Origin: Myxococcales bacterium UBA1660
GTDB taxonomy: Bacteria; Myxococcota_A; Polyangia; Polyangiales; Houyiibacteriaceae
Direction of reading: 5' to 3'
Assembly (NCBI GenBank): GCA_002320815.1
Contig: DCLA01000120.1
Coordinates: 118,590 to 182,589 of the forward strand
DNA length: 64,000 bases
A model generated the notes under the pieces. The model did not search any database, was not told where the DNA came from, and saw only the letters and a list, made by a program, of their open reading frames with translations. Made by a program: the position numbers and the translations under genes. Shown here piece after piece: positions 1 to 9,698 of this stretch (positions are counted from its first letter, which is position 1; every line of letters starts with the position of its first letter).

Positions 1-4
1 GGCC

Positions 5-1000
5 TCACTCCGGCGGGACCGGCCGGGGCGCGAGCGGCGAGGGGTTCGGAGCCAGCTCGGAGGGACCCGGGCTCGCGTTGCGGACGGCGTCGGGGTCGTA
101 GCCCTCGGGCAGGACCGGCGGGGTCCGCTCGGCGACGGACGCGCCCCCGGCCACCCGCCGGATGAGCACCCGCTCGATGCGGACCGGCGTGAGGGGGCGG
201 TTCTCCTCGCCCTGGGGCACGCGGGCGACGCGCTCCACGATCGGGAGGTTCTCGCAGTGCCCGAAGACCGTGTACTGGTTCTCCACGTTCAGGTCGCTGG
301 CGTTGCCATCGGTGATGAAGAACTGGGCGCCGTTCTCGCCGGGACCGTGGCTGGCCATCGCCAGCACGCCGGCCTCGTCGTGACGGTTCCGGTCGTGGTC
401 CTCGTGGGCCACGGTGAAGCCCGGTCGGCCGGTGCCGTCGCCGAGCCGGTCCCCGCCCTGGATCAGGTAGTCGGGCAGCACCCGGTGGATCAGGGTGCCG
501 TCGTAGTAGGGCTTGTTCCGCCGCCACTGACCGACCTCGGGGTCCCACCAGGGCCGCTTCCCGCGGGCGAGGCCGATGAAGTTGGCCACCGTCCGCGGGG
601 CCTTCTCGGCGAAGAGGTCACAGAAGACCGTCCCCATGGACATGGTGATCTCGGCCACGAGCTGACCGTCGGTGGGCATCCCCTCCACCGCCTGGCTCAA
701 GGTGATCCCCTCGGGCATCGGGTCCGGCTCGTTGGGCTCCAGGATCAGGTCGTCGCGGTTCGGGCGCCGCTGGTCGGCCTCGGCGCGTCGGCGGGAGCGC
801 GGCGACGCCTCGACGACCTCGTAGCCGTCCTCGGTCCGGGGCCGCATCGTCAGCTCCTCGGCGTTGGCTACCGAGCCCCGCTGCTCGAGACCGCCCGACT
901 CGTCGGCATCGCAGCCGGCGTCGCAGCCGAAGCCGAGCGCGAGGCAGAGGGCGGGAAGCAGGAGCGCGGAGGCGCGGCGAGGTTGGATGACCGAAGACAT
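5..1000 (-). CDS. Cyclophilin-type peptidyl-prolyl isomerase, predicted lipoprotein
   Basis: This 331-residue protein would catalyse cis-trans isomerisation of prolyl bonds during folding of exported proteins. Residues 10-25 form a hydrophobic export signal ending at Cys26 in a lipobox-like context, so it is probably lipid-anchored outside the cytoplasm. A low-complexity charged linker runs to about residue 110. The cyclophilin fold spans about 114-285, with the catalytic Arg in IHRVLPDYLIQGGD (Arg173) and the NGAQFFIT strand near 223-230. An insertion rich in Trp and Arg near 148-163 lengthens one loop. The tail after 285 is Pro-rich. It is divergent from cobA-hemD across about 120 bp that contains the palindrome GATGCGCATC. 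The family call is firm; the lipidation is inferred. Confidence 0.9.
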   Translation of the reverse strand: MSSVIQPRRASALLLPALCLALGFGCDAGCDADESGGLEQRGSVANAEELTMRPRTEDGYEVVEASPRSRRRAEADQRRPNRDDLILEPNEPDPMPEGITLSQAVEGMPTDGQLVAEITMSMGTVFCDLFAEKAPRTVANFIGLARGKRPWWDPEVGQWRRNKPYYDGTLIHRVLPDYLIQGGDRLGDGTGRPGFTVAHEDHDRNRHDEAGVLAMASHGPGENGAQFFITDGNASDLNVENQYTVFGHCENLPIVERVARVPQGEENRPLTPVRIERVLIRRVAGGASVAERTPPVLPEGYDPDAVRNASPGPSELAPNPSPLAPRPVPPE

Positions 1001-1119
1001 GGACGTTGGGACCTAACGGCGGGGCGAGACCTTTGTTCCCCCCGATGCGCATCGCCTATCACGGATGACGCCCGCGTCGAGCGGTGGCTCCAGGCGTTGC
1101 CCGATGCCATGGTCCGCCG

Positions 1120-2646
1120 GTGAGCGACGCGCGCAGCCAGGTCCTCGGCCGGGTCCACCTCCTCGGGGCGGGGCCCGGCGACCCCGAGCTCATCACCGTG
1201 CGGGCCCGGCGCCGCCTCGCCGAGGCGGACCTGGTGCTCTACGACGCCCTGGTCCACCCCGAGCTCCTCGAGCACTGCCGGCCGGACGCGGAGCTGGTCT
1301 TCGTCGGGAAGCGCGCCGGCAAGCCCTCCGAGCGCCAGGAGCGGATCAACGAGCGCCTGGTCGAGGCCGCGCGGGCGGGGAAGATCGTGGCCCGGCTCAA
1401 GGGCGGGGACCCTTATCTCTTCGGTCGGGGGACCGAAGAGGCCGAGGTCTTGGCCGCCGCGGGGATCCCCTTCGAGGTGGTCCCCGGCGTGCCCTCCCCC
1501 CTCGCCGCCACGGCCTACGCGGGGCTCTCGCTGACCCACCGCGATCTGGCCTCCAGTGTGGCCTACCTCACCGCCACCGAGTCGCCGTCCAAGGACCGCA
1601 CCAGCCACGACTGGGCCAAGCTGGCCAACGGCCCGGGCACGCTGGTGATCTTCATGGGCATGCGGAAGCTGGACTCCCTGATGGCGCTGCTCGTGGAGCA
1701 CGGACGCCCCCCGGAGACGCCGGTCGCCGTGGTCCAATGGGCGTCGCTGCCGCGGCAGCGGACCGTGGTCGGCACCGTGGCCGACATCGCCGACGAGGCC
1801 GCCGGGCTGGGGCTCCCCTCGCTGATCATCGTGGGCGAGGTGGTGCGGCTCCGGGAGAAGCTGCGCTTCTTCGACAGCCGGCCCCTCTTCGGGAAGACGG
1901 TGCTGGTCCCTCGGGAGCCCGCCCGGGCGCGCCCCACCCTGCAGCGTCTCCGCGACGCCTCGGCGCAGCCCCTGGCCGCCGCCGCCTTCACCCTCGAGCC
2001 GCCGGCGGATCCCGCCGCGCTGCAGGCCGCCGTCGACGCCGCCGCGTCCTACGACTGGATCCTCTTCACCAGCGCTCCCGCCGTGCAGGCCTTCGCGGAC
2101 GCCATGGGCGACCGCGACGCGCGGCACCTCGGCCAGGCCCGGGTGGCCGCCGTGGGCGCCAAGACCGCCGCGGCCCTGCTCCGGGCCCACGTCCGGGCCG
2201 ATCTGGTCGCCGAGGACGCGCACGCGGAGGGGCTCCTGGGGGCGCTCCGGCGCGAGCTGACGGGGCCGGCGCGCTTCCTCTTCCCGCGGGCCGCCCAGGG
2301 CCGCGACGTGCTCGTCGACGGGCTGCGCGCCGAAGGCCACGAGGTGGACCTGGTGGCCGCCTACCGCAACGTCGCCGTGACGGGCCCGGAGCTCCACCGG
2401 CTGCGTGAGGCCATCGAGGCCGCGGACGCGATCCTCGTCACCAGCGGCTCGGTGGTCCGGTCGCTGGTCGCCGCCGTCGGGGCCGAGGCGCTCGCGGGGG
2501 CCGAGGCGCCGATCCTGGCCTCCATCGGCCCGGTCACCACCCGCGCCCTGGCCGCCGCCGGGCTGAGCGCCACCGTGGAAGCCCCCGAGGCCAGCCTGGA
2601 CGCGCTCGTGGACGCGCTCGAGAGCCACTACGCTGAGGTCCGATGA
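1120..2646 (+). CDS. cobA-hemD: Uroporphyrinogen-III C-methyltransferase / uroporphyrinogen-III synthase fusion
   Basis: This bifunctional tetrapyrrole enzyme cyclises hydroxymethylbilane to uroporphyrinogen III (HemD half) and methylates it to precorrin-2 (CobA half) for siroheme or cobalamin. Residues about 8-245 carry the SUMT signatures HLLGAGPGDPELIT near the start, then GKRAGKP, RLKGGDPYLFGRG and VPGVPSP. Residues about 255-500 are a HemD domain, with FGKTVLVPRE opening it and ILVTSGSVVRSL near its end. I chose GTG 1120, which puts the glycine-rich loop about ten residues from the start. An upstream in-frame GTG at 1084 adds twelve residues unlike the family. No hemC or other porphyrin gene is adjacent. 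The stop overlaps the next start as ATGA. Confidence 0.9.
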   Translation: MSDARSQVLGRVHLLGAGPGDPELITVRARRRLAEADLVLYDALVHPELLEHCRPDAELVFVGKRAGKPSERQERINERLVEAARAGKIVARLKGGDPYLFGRGTEEAEVLAAAGIPFEVVPGVPSPLAATAYAGLSLTHRDLASSVAYLTATESPSKDRTSHDWAKLANGPGTLVIFMGMRKLDSLMALLVEHGRPPETPVAVVQWASLPRQRTVVGTVADIADEAAGLGLPSLIIVGEVVRLREKLRFFDSRPLFGKTVLVPREPARARPTLQRLRDASAQPLAAAAFTLEPPADPAALQAAVDAAASYDWILFTSAPAVQAFADAMGDRDARHLGQARVAAVGAKTAAALLRAHVRADLVAEDAHAEGLLGALRRELTGPARFLFPRAAQGRDVLVDGLRAEGHEVDLVAAYRNVAVTGPELHRLREAIEAADAILVTSGSVVRSLVAAVGAEALAGAEAPILASIGPVTTRALAAAGLSATVEAPEASLDALVDALESHYAEVR

Positions 2647-3026
2647 TGTCTCCCCGCCCGCTCCTGGTCCCCCTCGCGCTCCTGGCCCTCGCCGGCTGCG
2701 GCGAAGCCGACGCTCAATCGGACCCCGTCGACGTGACCTCGGCCTGCGCGGACTTCGAGGCCGACACCTTCTACGAGAGCGCGGGCTGGCCCCCGGACAC
2801 CCGGTGCGAGTGGATCCCCTTCGACGGGCGGACCACCGTGCGCCTGGCCCACGACCTGGGCCGCGCGCCGCGCTCGGTCGCCATCTACCTCTCCTTCTAC
2901 CCCGACGGCCGCTCCTCGGCTCCGGCGGCCGGCGACCTGGCCCGGATCCTGGCCGCCGACGGCGCGAGCGTGGAGCTGAAGAACCAGACCAACGAGGACT
3001 TCTTCCTCAAGGTGGTCCTCCACTGA
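2643..3026 (+). CDS. Small predicted lipoprotein
   Basis: This is a 127-residue protein of unknown function. The N-terminus has a short hydrophobic stretch ending in LALLALAGCGEAD, a good lipobox with the lipidated Cys at residue 19. The mature part has two cysteines near DVTSACADF and DTRCEWIPF that could form a disulfide. It ends with a beta-rich segment that looks like a small sandwich domain. Its ATG overlaps the cobA-hemD stop by four bases (ATGA), so it is probably translationally coupled. Nothing links it to tetrapyrrole chemistry apart from this coupling. I do not recognise the family. Confidence 0.75.
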   Translation: MMSPRPLLVPLALLALAGCGEADAQSDPVDVTSACADFEADTFYESAGWPPDTRCEWIPFDGRTTVRLAHDLGRAPRSVAIYLSFYPDGRSSAPAAGDLARILAADGASVELKNQTNEDFFLKVVLH

Positions 3027-3064
3027 GCCAGCGCTTCGAGCTCGACCGCCGCGCGGAGCGCAGC

Positions 3065-3481
3065 GTGACCGGTTTACGGGTGGTCGCCGCCGTGGTGGTC
3101 TCCCTGGCCGGCGGAGCGCTGGTCGCCGGGGGCATGGGCGCCATCGGCTGGCTCCTGGTCCTGGTCGGTTGGCTGGCCGCGCTCGGGTGGGTCGCGATGG
3201 CCGCTCGCTCGCGGAAGCGCCTGGCCCACGCGGCCGACCACTGGCTGGAGCTGGGCCCGGATGGACTGACGATGGCCCTCGGGGCCGAGCCCACGCGCGT
3301 GCCCTGGAGCGAGGTCCAGGCGGTGGTCGCCGACGAGGACCGGGTGGCGGTGCGGGTGGAGCGCCGCGGGGCCCCGGCGCTCGTCATCCCGCTCATCTGG
3401 CGGGGCGCGGGCCTCCACGACCTCGCCGCCACCGTCGAGGCCGCCGCTCGTGGAGCCCGCGATGGAGATTCGCTAACGTAA
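3065..3481 (+). CDS. Two-helix membrane protein with PH-like C-terminal domain
   Basis: About 138 residues from GTG 3065. A CTG at 3023, overlapping the preceding stop as CTGA, would give 152 residues, and the start is not settled. Two hydrophobic helices near residues 5-22 and 25-45 form a hairpin, followed by the basic segment ARSRKR. The C-terminal 90 residues contain the pattern GPDGLTMALG, PTRVPWSEVQAV and VERRGAPALVIPL. This resembles the bacterial PH-like (YcxB/YdbT-type) domains found after a membrane hairpin. It follows the lipoprotein by a few bases, so the pair may work together in the envelope. The domain call is by eye and moderate. Confidence 0.6.
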   Translation: MTGLRVVAAVVVSLAGGALVAGGMGAIGWLLVLVGWLAALGWVAMAARSRKRLAHAADHWLELGPDGLTMALGAEPTRVPWSEVQAVVADEDRVAVRVERRGAPALVIPLIWRGAGLHDLAATVEAAARGARDGDSLT

Positions 3482-3535
3482 ACCCGGCCCGGGCGACTCC
3501 TCACGAGCGCTCCCGGCGAGGAAGAACGACGAACG

Positions 3536-3865
3536 ATGCCCGAATGGGAAGACGAGAGAGACGGCGGGGCCGGGACGGTCACCGAGACGCGATCCGAACC
3601 GAAGGTCGCCAAGCCCCGGCTCTTCAAGGTGCTGATGCACAACGACGACTACACCACCCGGGACTTCGTGGTCTGGGTGCTCCAGTCGGTGTTCCACAAG
3701 AGCGAGAACGACGCGGTGCGCGTCATGCTCCACGTGCACCAGACCGGGGTCGGCGTGTGTGGCCTCTACACCCGGGAGGTCGCCGAGACCAAGGTGCAGA
3801 AGACCGAGCGCCTCGCCCGAGAGCACGAGTACCCCCTCCGGCTCAGCATGGAACCGGAAGAGTGA
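3536..3865 (+). CDS. clpS: ATP-dependent Clp protease adaptor ClpS
   Basis: ClpS recognises proteins with destabilising N-terminal residues (Leu, Phe, Tyr, Trp) and delivers them to ClpAP. At 109 residues it has the family length. A disordered acidic N-terminus (about 1-25) precedes the core. The hydrophobic-residue pocket signature HNDDYTTRDFVVWVL lies near 35-49. HVHQTGVGVCGLYTREVAETK follows, with the conserved His and Gly that line the pocket. A GAGGAAG stretch upstream may act as a weakly placed ribosome site. It is followed after 86 bp by clpA, with aat two genes further on. Confidence 0.95.
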   Translation: MPEWEDERDGGAGTVTETRSEPKVAKPRLFKVLMHNDDYTTRDFVVWVLQSVFHKSENDAVRVMLHVHQTGVGVCGLYTREVAETKVQKTERLAREHEYPLRLSMEPEE

Positions 3866-3871
3866 GGCCCT

Positions 3872-3889
3872 GGCGCGACCCCTCGCGCC
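3872..3889. other. Inverted repeat between clpS and clpA
   Basis: A perfect seven-base-pair stem, GGCGCGA and TCGCGCC, closes a CCCC loop six bases after the clpS stop. No T-tract follows on the plus strand, so it is not a standard intrinsic terminator. It could stabilise the clpS 3' end or set the clpS to clpA ratio. Confidence 0.45.
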
Positions 3890-3951
3890 GGCTCCCCACC
3901 CATCCCCACTCTTTACAGGCCGCCCGACCGGTCGCAAGAAGTAGAGCACTC

Positions 3952-6234
<2,283 letters not shown>

Positions 6235-6243
6235 TAGGCTCCC

Positions 6244-6921
6244 GTGGTGGACCGCATCGACGGGCACCTGCGCGAGACCCTGGACGACCGCCGCCTCTCC
6301 CGAAGAGAGAAAAAGGCGCTCCGCGCGCTCGTGGGCCCCGAAGCCCACGAGCGCAGCGCGTGGCATCAGCGGGCGTTCGCACTGGCGCGCGAGGCCATGA
6401 CCGCCCACCCGGAGGACCAGGCGGCGATCCTGGAGTGGCTGGACGATGTGACCCGGCTGCTGGTGCAGCCGCCCGACGCGGCGGCGAGCGTCAGCGAGGT
6501 GCTCTTCAGCCCGGGCATCGCCTGCCGGCGGCGGCTCGGCGAGCTCCTCCGGGAGGCCCGGGACGGAGTGGACATCTGCGTCTTCACCATCACCGACGAC
6601 CGCCTGGCCGGACCCATCGTGGCCGCGCACCGGCGTGGGGTGCGGGTCCGCATCATCGGCGACGACGACAAGGCCCACGACGCCGGCTCGGACATGCACC
6701 GGCTCCGGGACGCCGGGGTCCCGGTGCGCTTCGACCGCAGCCCCCACCACATGCATCACAAGTTCGCGCTCTTCGACGGCCAGCGGGTGGCGACCGGGAG
6801 CTACAACTGGACCCGGAGCGCCGCCGACCACAACCGGGAGAACATGGTGGTCACCGATGAGCCCACGGTCGTCCGGGCCTATCATGCGGCCTTCGAAGAC
6901 CTGTGGAGGGCCTACGGCTGA
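6244..6921 (+). CDS. Single-HKD phospholipase D superfamily phosphodiesterase (MitoPLD/Zucchini/Nuc-like)
   Basis: 225 residues. The N-terminal 80 residues are charged and helical. The catalytic half starts at about residue 83 with EVLFSPG, then DVTR-type helices and ICVFTITDDRLAGPIVAAH. The single HKD motif is HxK(x)4D, with His171, Lys173 and Asp178, followed by Gly185-Ser186 and NWT. One HKD per chain means the active site forms in a homodimer, as in bacterial Nuc and animal MitoPLD/Zucchini. The order of these segments is close to MitoPLD. The substrate could be a nucleic acid or a phospholipid. The gene sits between clpA (nine-base gap) and aat (one-base TGATG overlap). No signal peptide is seen, so it should be cytoplasmic. 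Confidence 0.85.
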   Translation: MVDRIDGHLRETLDDRRLSRREKKALRALVGPEAHERSAWHQRAFALAREAMTAHPEDQAAILEWLDDVTRLLVQPPDAAASVSEVLFSPGIACRRRLGELLREARDGVDICVFTITDDRLAGPIVAAHRRGVRVRIIGDDDKAHDAGSDMHRLRDAGVPVRFDRSPHHMHHKFALFDGQRVATGSYNWTRSAADHNRENMVVTDEPTVVRAYHAAFEDLWRAYG

Positions 6922-7628
6922 TGCCGGTCTTCCTCCTCGGTGAGGACGTGGTCTTTCCGCCGCCGTCGGCGGCGACCCCCGAGGGCATCGTGGCCCTCGG
7001 CGGCGACGTGCGGCCCGAGCGGCTGATCGCCGCGTACGCCAGCGGCATCTTCCCCTGGCCTGCGGAGGGCCATCCGCTGCTCTGGTTCTCCCCCGACCCG
7101 CGCTTCGTGCTCCGCCCCGAGGCCCTGCACGTCGGGCGTTCCCTGGGCAAGGCGCTGCGCCGAGGCCGCTATCGGATCTCGATGGACGAGGCCTTCAACG
7201 AGGTCATCGACGCCTGCGCCCATGCGTCCCGGCCGGGCCAGGACGGCACCTGGATCACCACCGAGCTCCGGAACGGCTACGTCCGGCTGCACCAGCTCGG
7301 CTTCGCGCACAGCGTGGAAGCCTGGGAGGGCGACCGGTTGGTCGGCGGTCTCTACGGGGTCTCCCTCGGGTCGGCCTTCTTCGGCGAGTCCATGTTCGCC
7401 CGTGCGCCGGACGCGTCCAAGGTCGCCTTCGCCACCCTGGTCCGGGTGCTGGAGCGCTGGTCCTTCGCCTTCGTCGATTGCCAGGTGCACACCCCGCACC
7501 TGGAGCGCTTCGGCGCCGAGCACTGGTCCCGGGAGCGGTTCCTGGCGGAGCTGGAGACCTCCCTGGACCAGCCCACCCGCCGCGGCTCCTGGACCGGCCC
7601 CTTCCGCCGCGCCGCCGACGCGCTCTAG
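6921..7628 (+). CDS. aat: Leucyl/phenylalanyl-tRNA--protein transferase
   Basis: Aat transfers Leu or Phe from aminoacyl-tRNA to proteins with N-terminal Arg or Lys, making them ClpS/ClpAP substrates. From ATG 6921 the protein has 235 residues (E. coli Aat has 234). Hallmarks are FPPPSAATPEGIVALGGD near the start, ASGIFPWP, LLWFSPDPR, the HVGRSLGK segment, GTWIT, GLYGVSLGSAFFGESMF and FVDCQVHTPHLE. The start codon overlaps the stop of the phospholipase D gene by one base. Its TAG lies in the palindrome CTAG, shared with the stop of the convergent histidine kinase. Confidence 0.95.
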   Translation: MPVFLLGEDVVFPPPSAATPEGIVALGGDVRPERLIAAYASGIFPWPAEGHPLLWFSPDPRFVLRPEALHVGRSLGKALRRGRYRISMDEAFNEVIDACAHASRPGQDGTWITTELRNGYVRLHQLGFAHSVEAWEGDRLVGGLYGVSLGSAFFGESMFARAPDASKVAFATLVRVLERWSFAFVDCQVHTPHLERFGAEHWSRERFLAELETSLDQPTRRGSWTGPFRRAADAL

Positions 7629-8953
7629 GCAAGGGGGAGCGTGATGTGGACCCGGAGGCCGCCGCCGGGGGCGTTCTCGGCGCGGATGGTGCCGCCGTGG
7701 GCGGCGACGCTGCGTTCGGCGATGGCCAGCCCGACGCCCCGGCCGCCGGTGCGGCGGTCCCGGTCGGTGCCCACCCGGTAGAAGGGGCGGAAGATGGGCT
7801 CGAGCTCTTCTTCGGGGACCCCGGGGCCGTGGTCGCGCAGGGTGAGCTCCAGGCGGCCGTCGTGGGTCTCGGCGCGCACCTCGACGGCGGTGCCTTCGGC
7901 GGTGAAGCGCAGCGCGTTGCGGAGGACGTTCTCCACCGCCCAGCGGAACACCTCGGCGTTCCCGGCGGCGGGCAAGGTGTCCGGGGCCGCCAGGGTCACG
8001 GCGCCCTCCCCCGCTTCGTAGCGCGCGTCGCGGACGACTTGGTCCAGCACGTCGGCGGCGTCGAAGGGCTCCCGGGCGGGCGGCTCGGAGTCCAGCCGGG
8101 TCAGGGTGAGGATCTGGCCGATGAGCTCCCCGAGGCGCTCGGCCTCCAGCTCGATGCGGTCCAGGGGCGCCTCGGCTGCCCGATCCCGCCGCGCCAGACC
8201 CAGGGCGACCTGCAGCCGCGCCAGGGGAGACCGGAGTTCGTGGGACACGTCGCGGAGGAGGCGCCGCTGGGACTCGAGGAGCCCGGCGAGCTGCTCGGCC
8301 ATGCGGTCGAAGTCTGCGCCCAGGGCGCGCACCTCCGCCGTGGAGCCCGCCACCTCCGGCCCGACCCGGGCCTCGAGGTCGCCGGCCGCGAGCCGCTGCG
8401 CCGCGCCTCGCAGGCGCCCCAGCGGGCCGGCCAGGGTGCGCGCCAGGAACCAGGAGAGCAGCCCCGCGACCAGCGCCATGATGACCAGCCGCTCCGGGAC
8501 GTGGGGACCCACCAGCCGCGCCAAGGAGCTGGGATGGCCCCGGCGGGTGAAGGCCGCGCGGCCGCCCTCGAGCGGCAAGAGTTCGTGGTGCTCGTCTCCG
8601 GCGTCCAGCTCCCGGACGCCGGCATGGGCCTCCGGAGCGCGGCGAACGCGCGCCAGCTCGTCGTCGGTGACCTCGCCGGCCACCACCTCGCCGTCCTGGA
8701 GGAGGGCCATACGGATCCCGGTGCGCTGGGCCAGGCCCTCGAGTTGCGCGGCGGCGGCCGTCGGGCCTTCCGTGTCCAGGGTCTCGTAGGCCAGGTCCGC
8801 CTGCAGGCGCAGCCCGTCCTCGAAGAGCGTCCGCCGCTGCACCCAGTGGGGCGGGGGGCCGCTCAGCTCGAACACCACGAAGGACCCGGCGAGCACCAGG
8901 AGCATGGCGATCCAGAAGGCGACGAAGAGGCGCGCGTAGAGGCTCTGGAGCAT
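7625..8953 (-). CDS. CpxA-like sensor histidine kinase
   Basis: 442 residues. A transmembrane helix at about 8-30 is followed by a periplasmic sensor of about 130 residues containing ELSGPPPHWVQRRTLFEDG. A second helix lies near 160-180, then a HAMP domain (GPLGRLRGAAQRLAAGDLEA). The DHp helix has phospho-acceptor His238 in DVSHELRSP, and the catalytic domain has NVLRNALRF, DHGPGVP and GRGVGLA. The N-terminus, HAMP and H-box resemble E. coli CpxA. It lies four bases after its response regulator, so the two form an operon. It is convergent with aat, sharing CTAG as both stops. The likely input is envelope stress, by analogy only. Confidence 0.92.
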   Translation of the reverse strand: MLQSLYARLFVAFWIAMLLVLAGSFVVFELSGPPPHWVQRRTLFEDGLRLQADLAYETLDTEGPTAAAAQLEGLAQRTGIRMALLQDGEVVAGEVTDDELARVRRAPEAHAGVRELDAGDEHHELLPLEGGRAAFTRRGHPSSLARLVGPHVPERLVIMALVAGLLSWFLARTLAGPLGRLRGAAQRLAAGDLEARVGPEVAGSTAEVRALGADFDRMAEQLAGLLESQRRLLRDVSHELRSPLARLQVALGLARRDRAAEAPLDRIELEAERLGELIGQILTLTRLDSEPPAREPFDAADVLDQVVRDARYEAGEGAVTLAAPDTLPAAGNAEVFRWAVENVLRNALRFTAEGTAVEVRAETHDGRLELTLRDHGPGVPEEELEPIFRPFYRVGTDRDRRTGGRGVGLAIAERSVAAHGGTIRAENAPGGGLRVHITLPLA

Positions 8954-8957
8954 GGGC

Positions 8958-9623
8958 TCAGCGCAGGGCGTAGAGGTAGCCCGCGCCGCGAACGGTGCGG
9001 ATGGTGTCCGTCTCCAGCTTGCGCCGGAGGTTGGACACGTGGACGTCCACGCTCCGGTCGAGGGGGCTGTACTTCCGGCCCAGCGCCTCCTGCGAGAGCG
9101 TCTCCCGGGAGACCACCGTGCCCGCGTTGCGGAGGAGGACCTCCAGCACGGCCAGCTCGGAGGTGGTGAGCGCCAGGTCTTCGCCGCGGAGGGTCGCGGT
9201 GTGGGTCGCCGGATCCAGGGTGACCTCGCCGACGGTGAGCGTCCGCGGCGCGTCGTGGCGGTCTTCGGTGCGGCGGCGCACCGCGCGAATGCGCGCCACC
9301 AGCTCCCGGGGGTTGAAGGGCTTGGGCAGGTAGTCGTCGGCGCCCAGCTCGAGCCCGACGATGCGGTCCACGTCCTCGCCCCGCGCGGTGAGCATGAGCA
9401 CCGGCACCCGGGAGCGCGTCCGCAGCTCCCGGAGCACCTCGAAGCCGTTCAGGCCCGGGAGCATCACGTCGAGGATGACCATCTCGTGATCCTCTTCGGC
9501 GGCGCGCCGTAGGCCGGACTCGCCGTCGTGGGCCACGTCCACGTCGAACCCCTCGGCGCCGAGGTAGGACTCGAGGAGCTCGGTGAGCTCCTCGTCGTCG
9601 TCGATGAGCAGGACGCTGGCCAC
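8958..9623 (-). CDS. CpxR/OmpR-family response regulator
   Basis: 221 residues from GTG 9623, which places the acidic pocket DDDEE at residues 8-12, as in the family. The phospho-acceptor is Asp52 in VILDVMLPG, and the switch Lys is in YLPKPFNPREL. The C-terminal winged helix contains LTTSELAVLEVLL, VSRETLSQEALG and SVDVHVSNLRRKLE. It pairs with the CpxA-like kinase downstream. It is divergent from an efflux operon across a 75 bp region holding a CpxR-box-like repeat. An earlier in-frame ATG at 9662 exists but would add 13 Arg-rich residues atypical of the family. Confidence 0.93.
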   Translation of the reverse strand: MASVLLIDDDEELTELLESYLGAEGFDVDVAHDGESGLRRAAEEDHEMVILDVMLPGLNGFEVLRELRTRSRVPVLMLTARGEDVDRIVGLELGADDYLPKPFNPRELVARIRAVRRRTEDRHDAPRTLTVGEVTLDPATHTATLRGEDLALTTSELAVLEVLLRNAGTVVSRETLSQEALGRKYSPLDRSVDVHVSNLRRKLETDTIRTVRGAGYLYALR

Positions 9624-9664
9624 GGATCGAGGATGGCCCCGCCGACCTCGCGAGGCCACCACGG

Positions 9665-9679
9665 TTTACCAAGCCTTAC
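9665..9679. promoter_or_regulatory. CpxR-box-like direct repeat between the two-component and efflux operons
   Basis: On the plus strand TTTAC, five bases, then CTTAC; on the minus strand GTAAG, five bases, then GTAAA. The E. coli CpxR consensus is GTAAA-N5-GTAAA, so this is a one-mismatch copy with the right spacing. It lies 41 bases upstream of the regulator start and about 20 upstream of the TolC-like ATG, where it could act on both promoters. Confidence 0.5.
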
Positions 9680-9698
9680 GAACCTTGGCACGAACCCC

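Noticed and set aside
868..2628. Long open frame antisense to cobA-hemD
   Set aside because: Composition is Arg/Gly/Ala-rich with no recognisable motif. In DNA this rich in G and C, strong genes create stop-free frames on the other strand.
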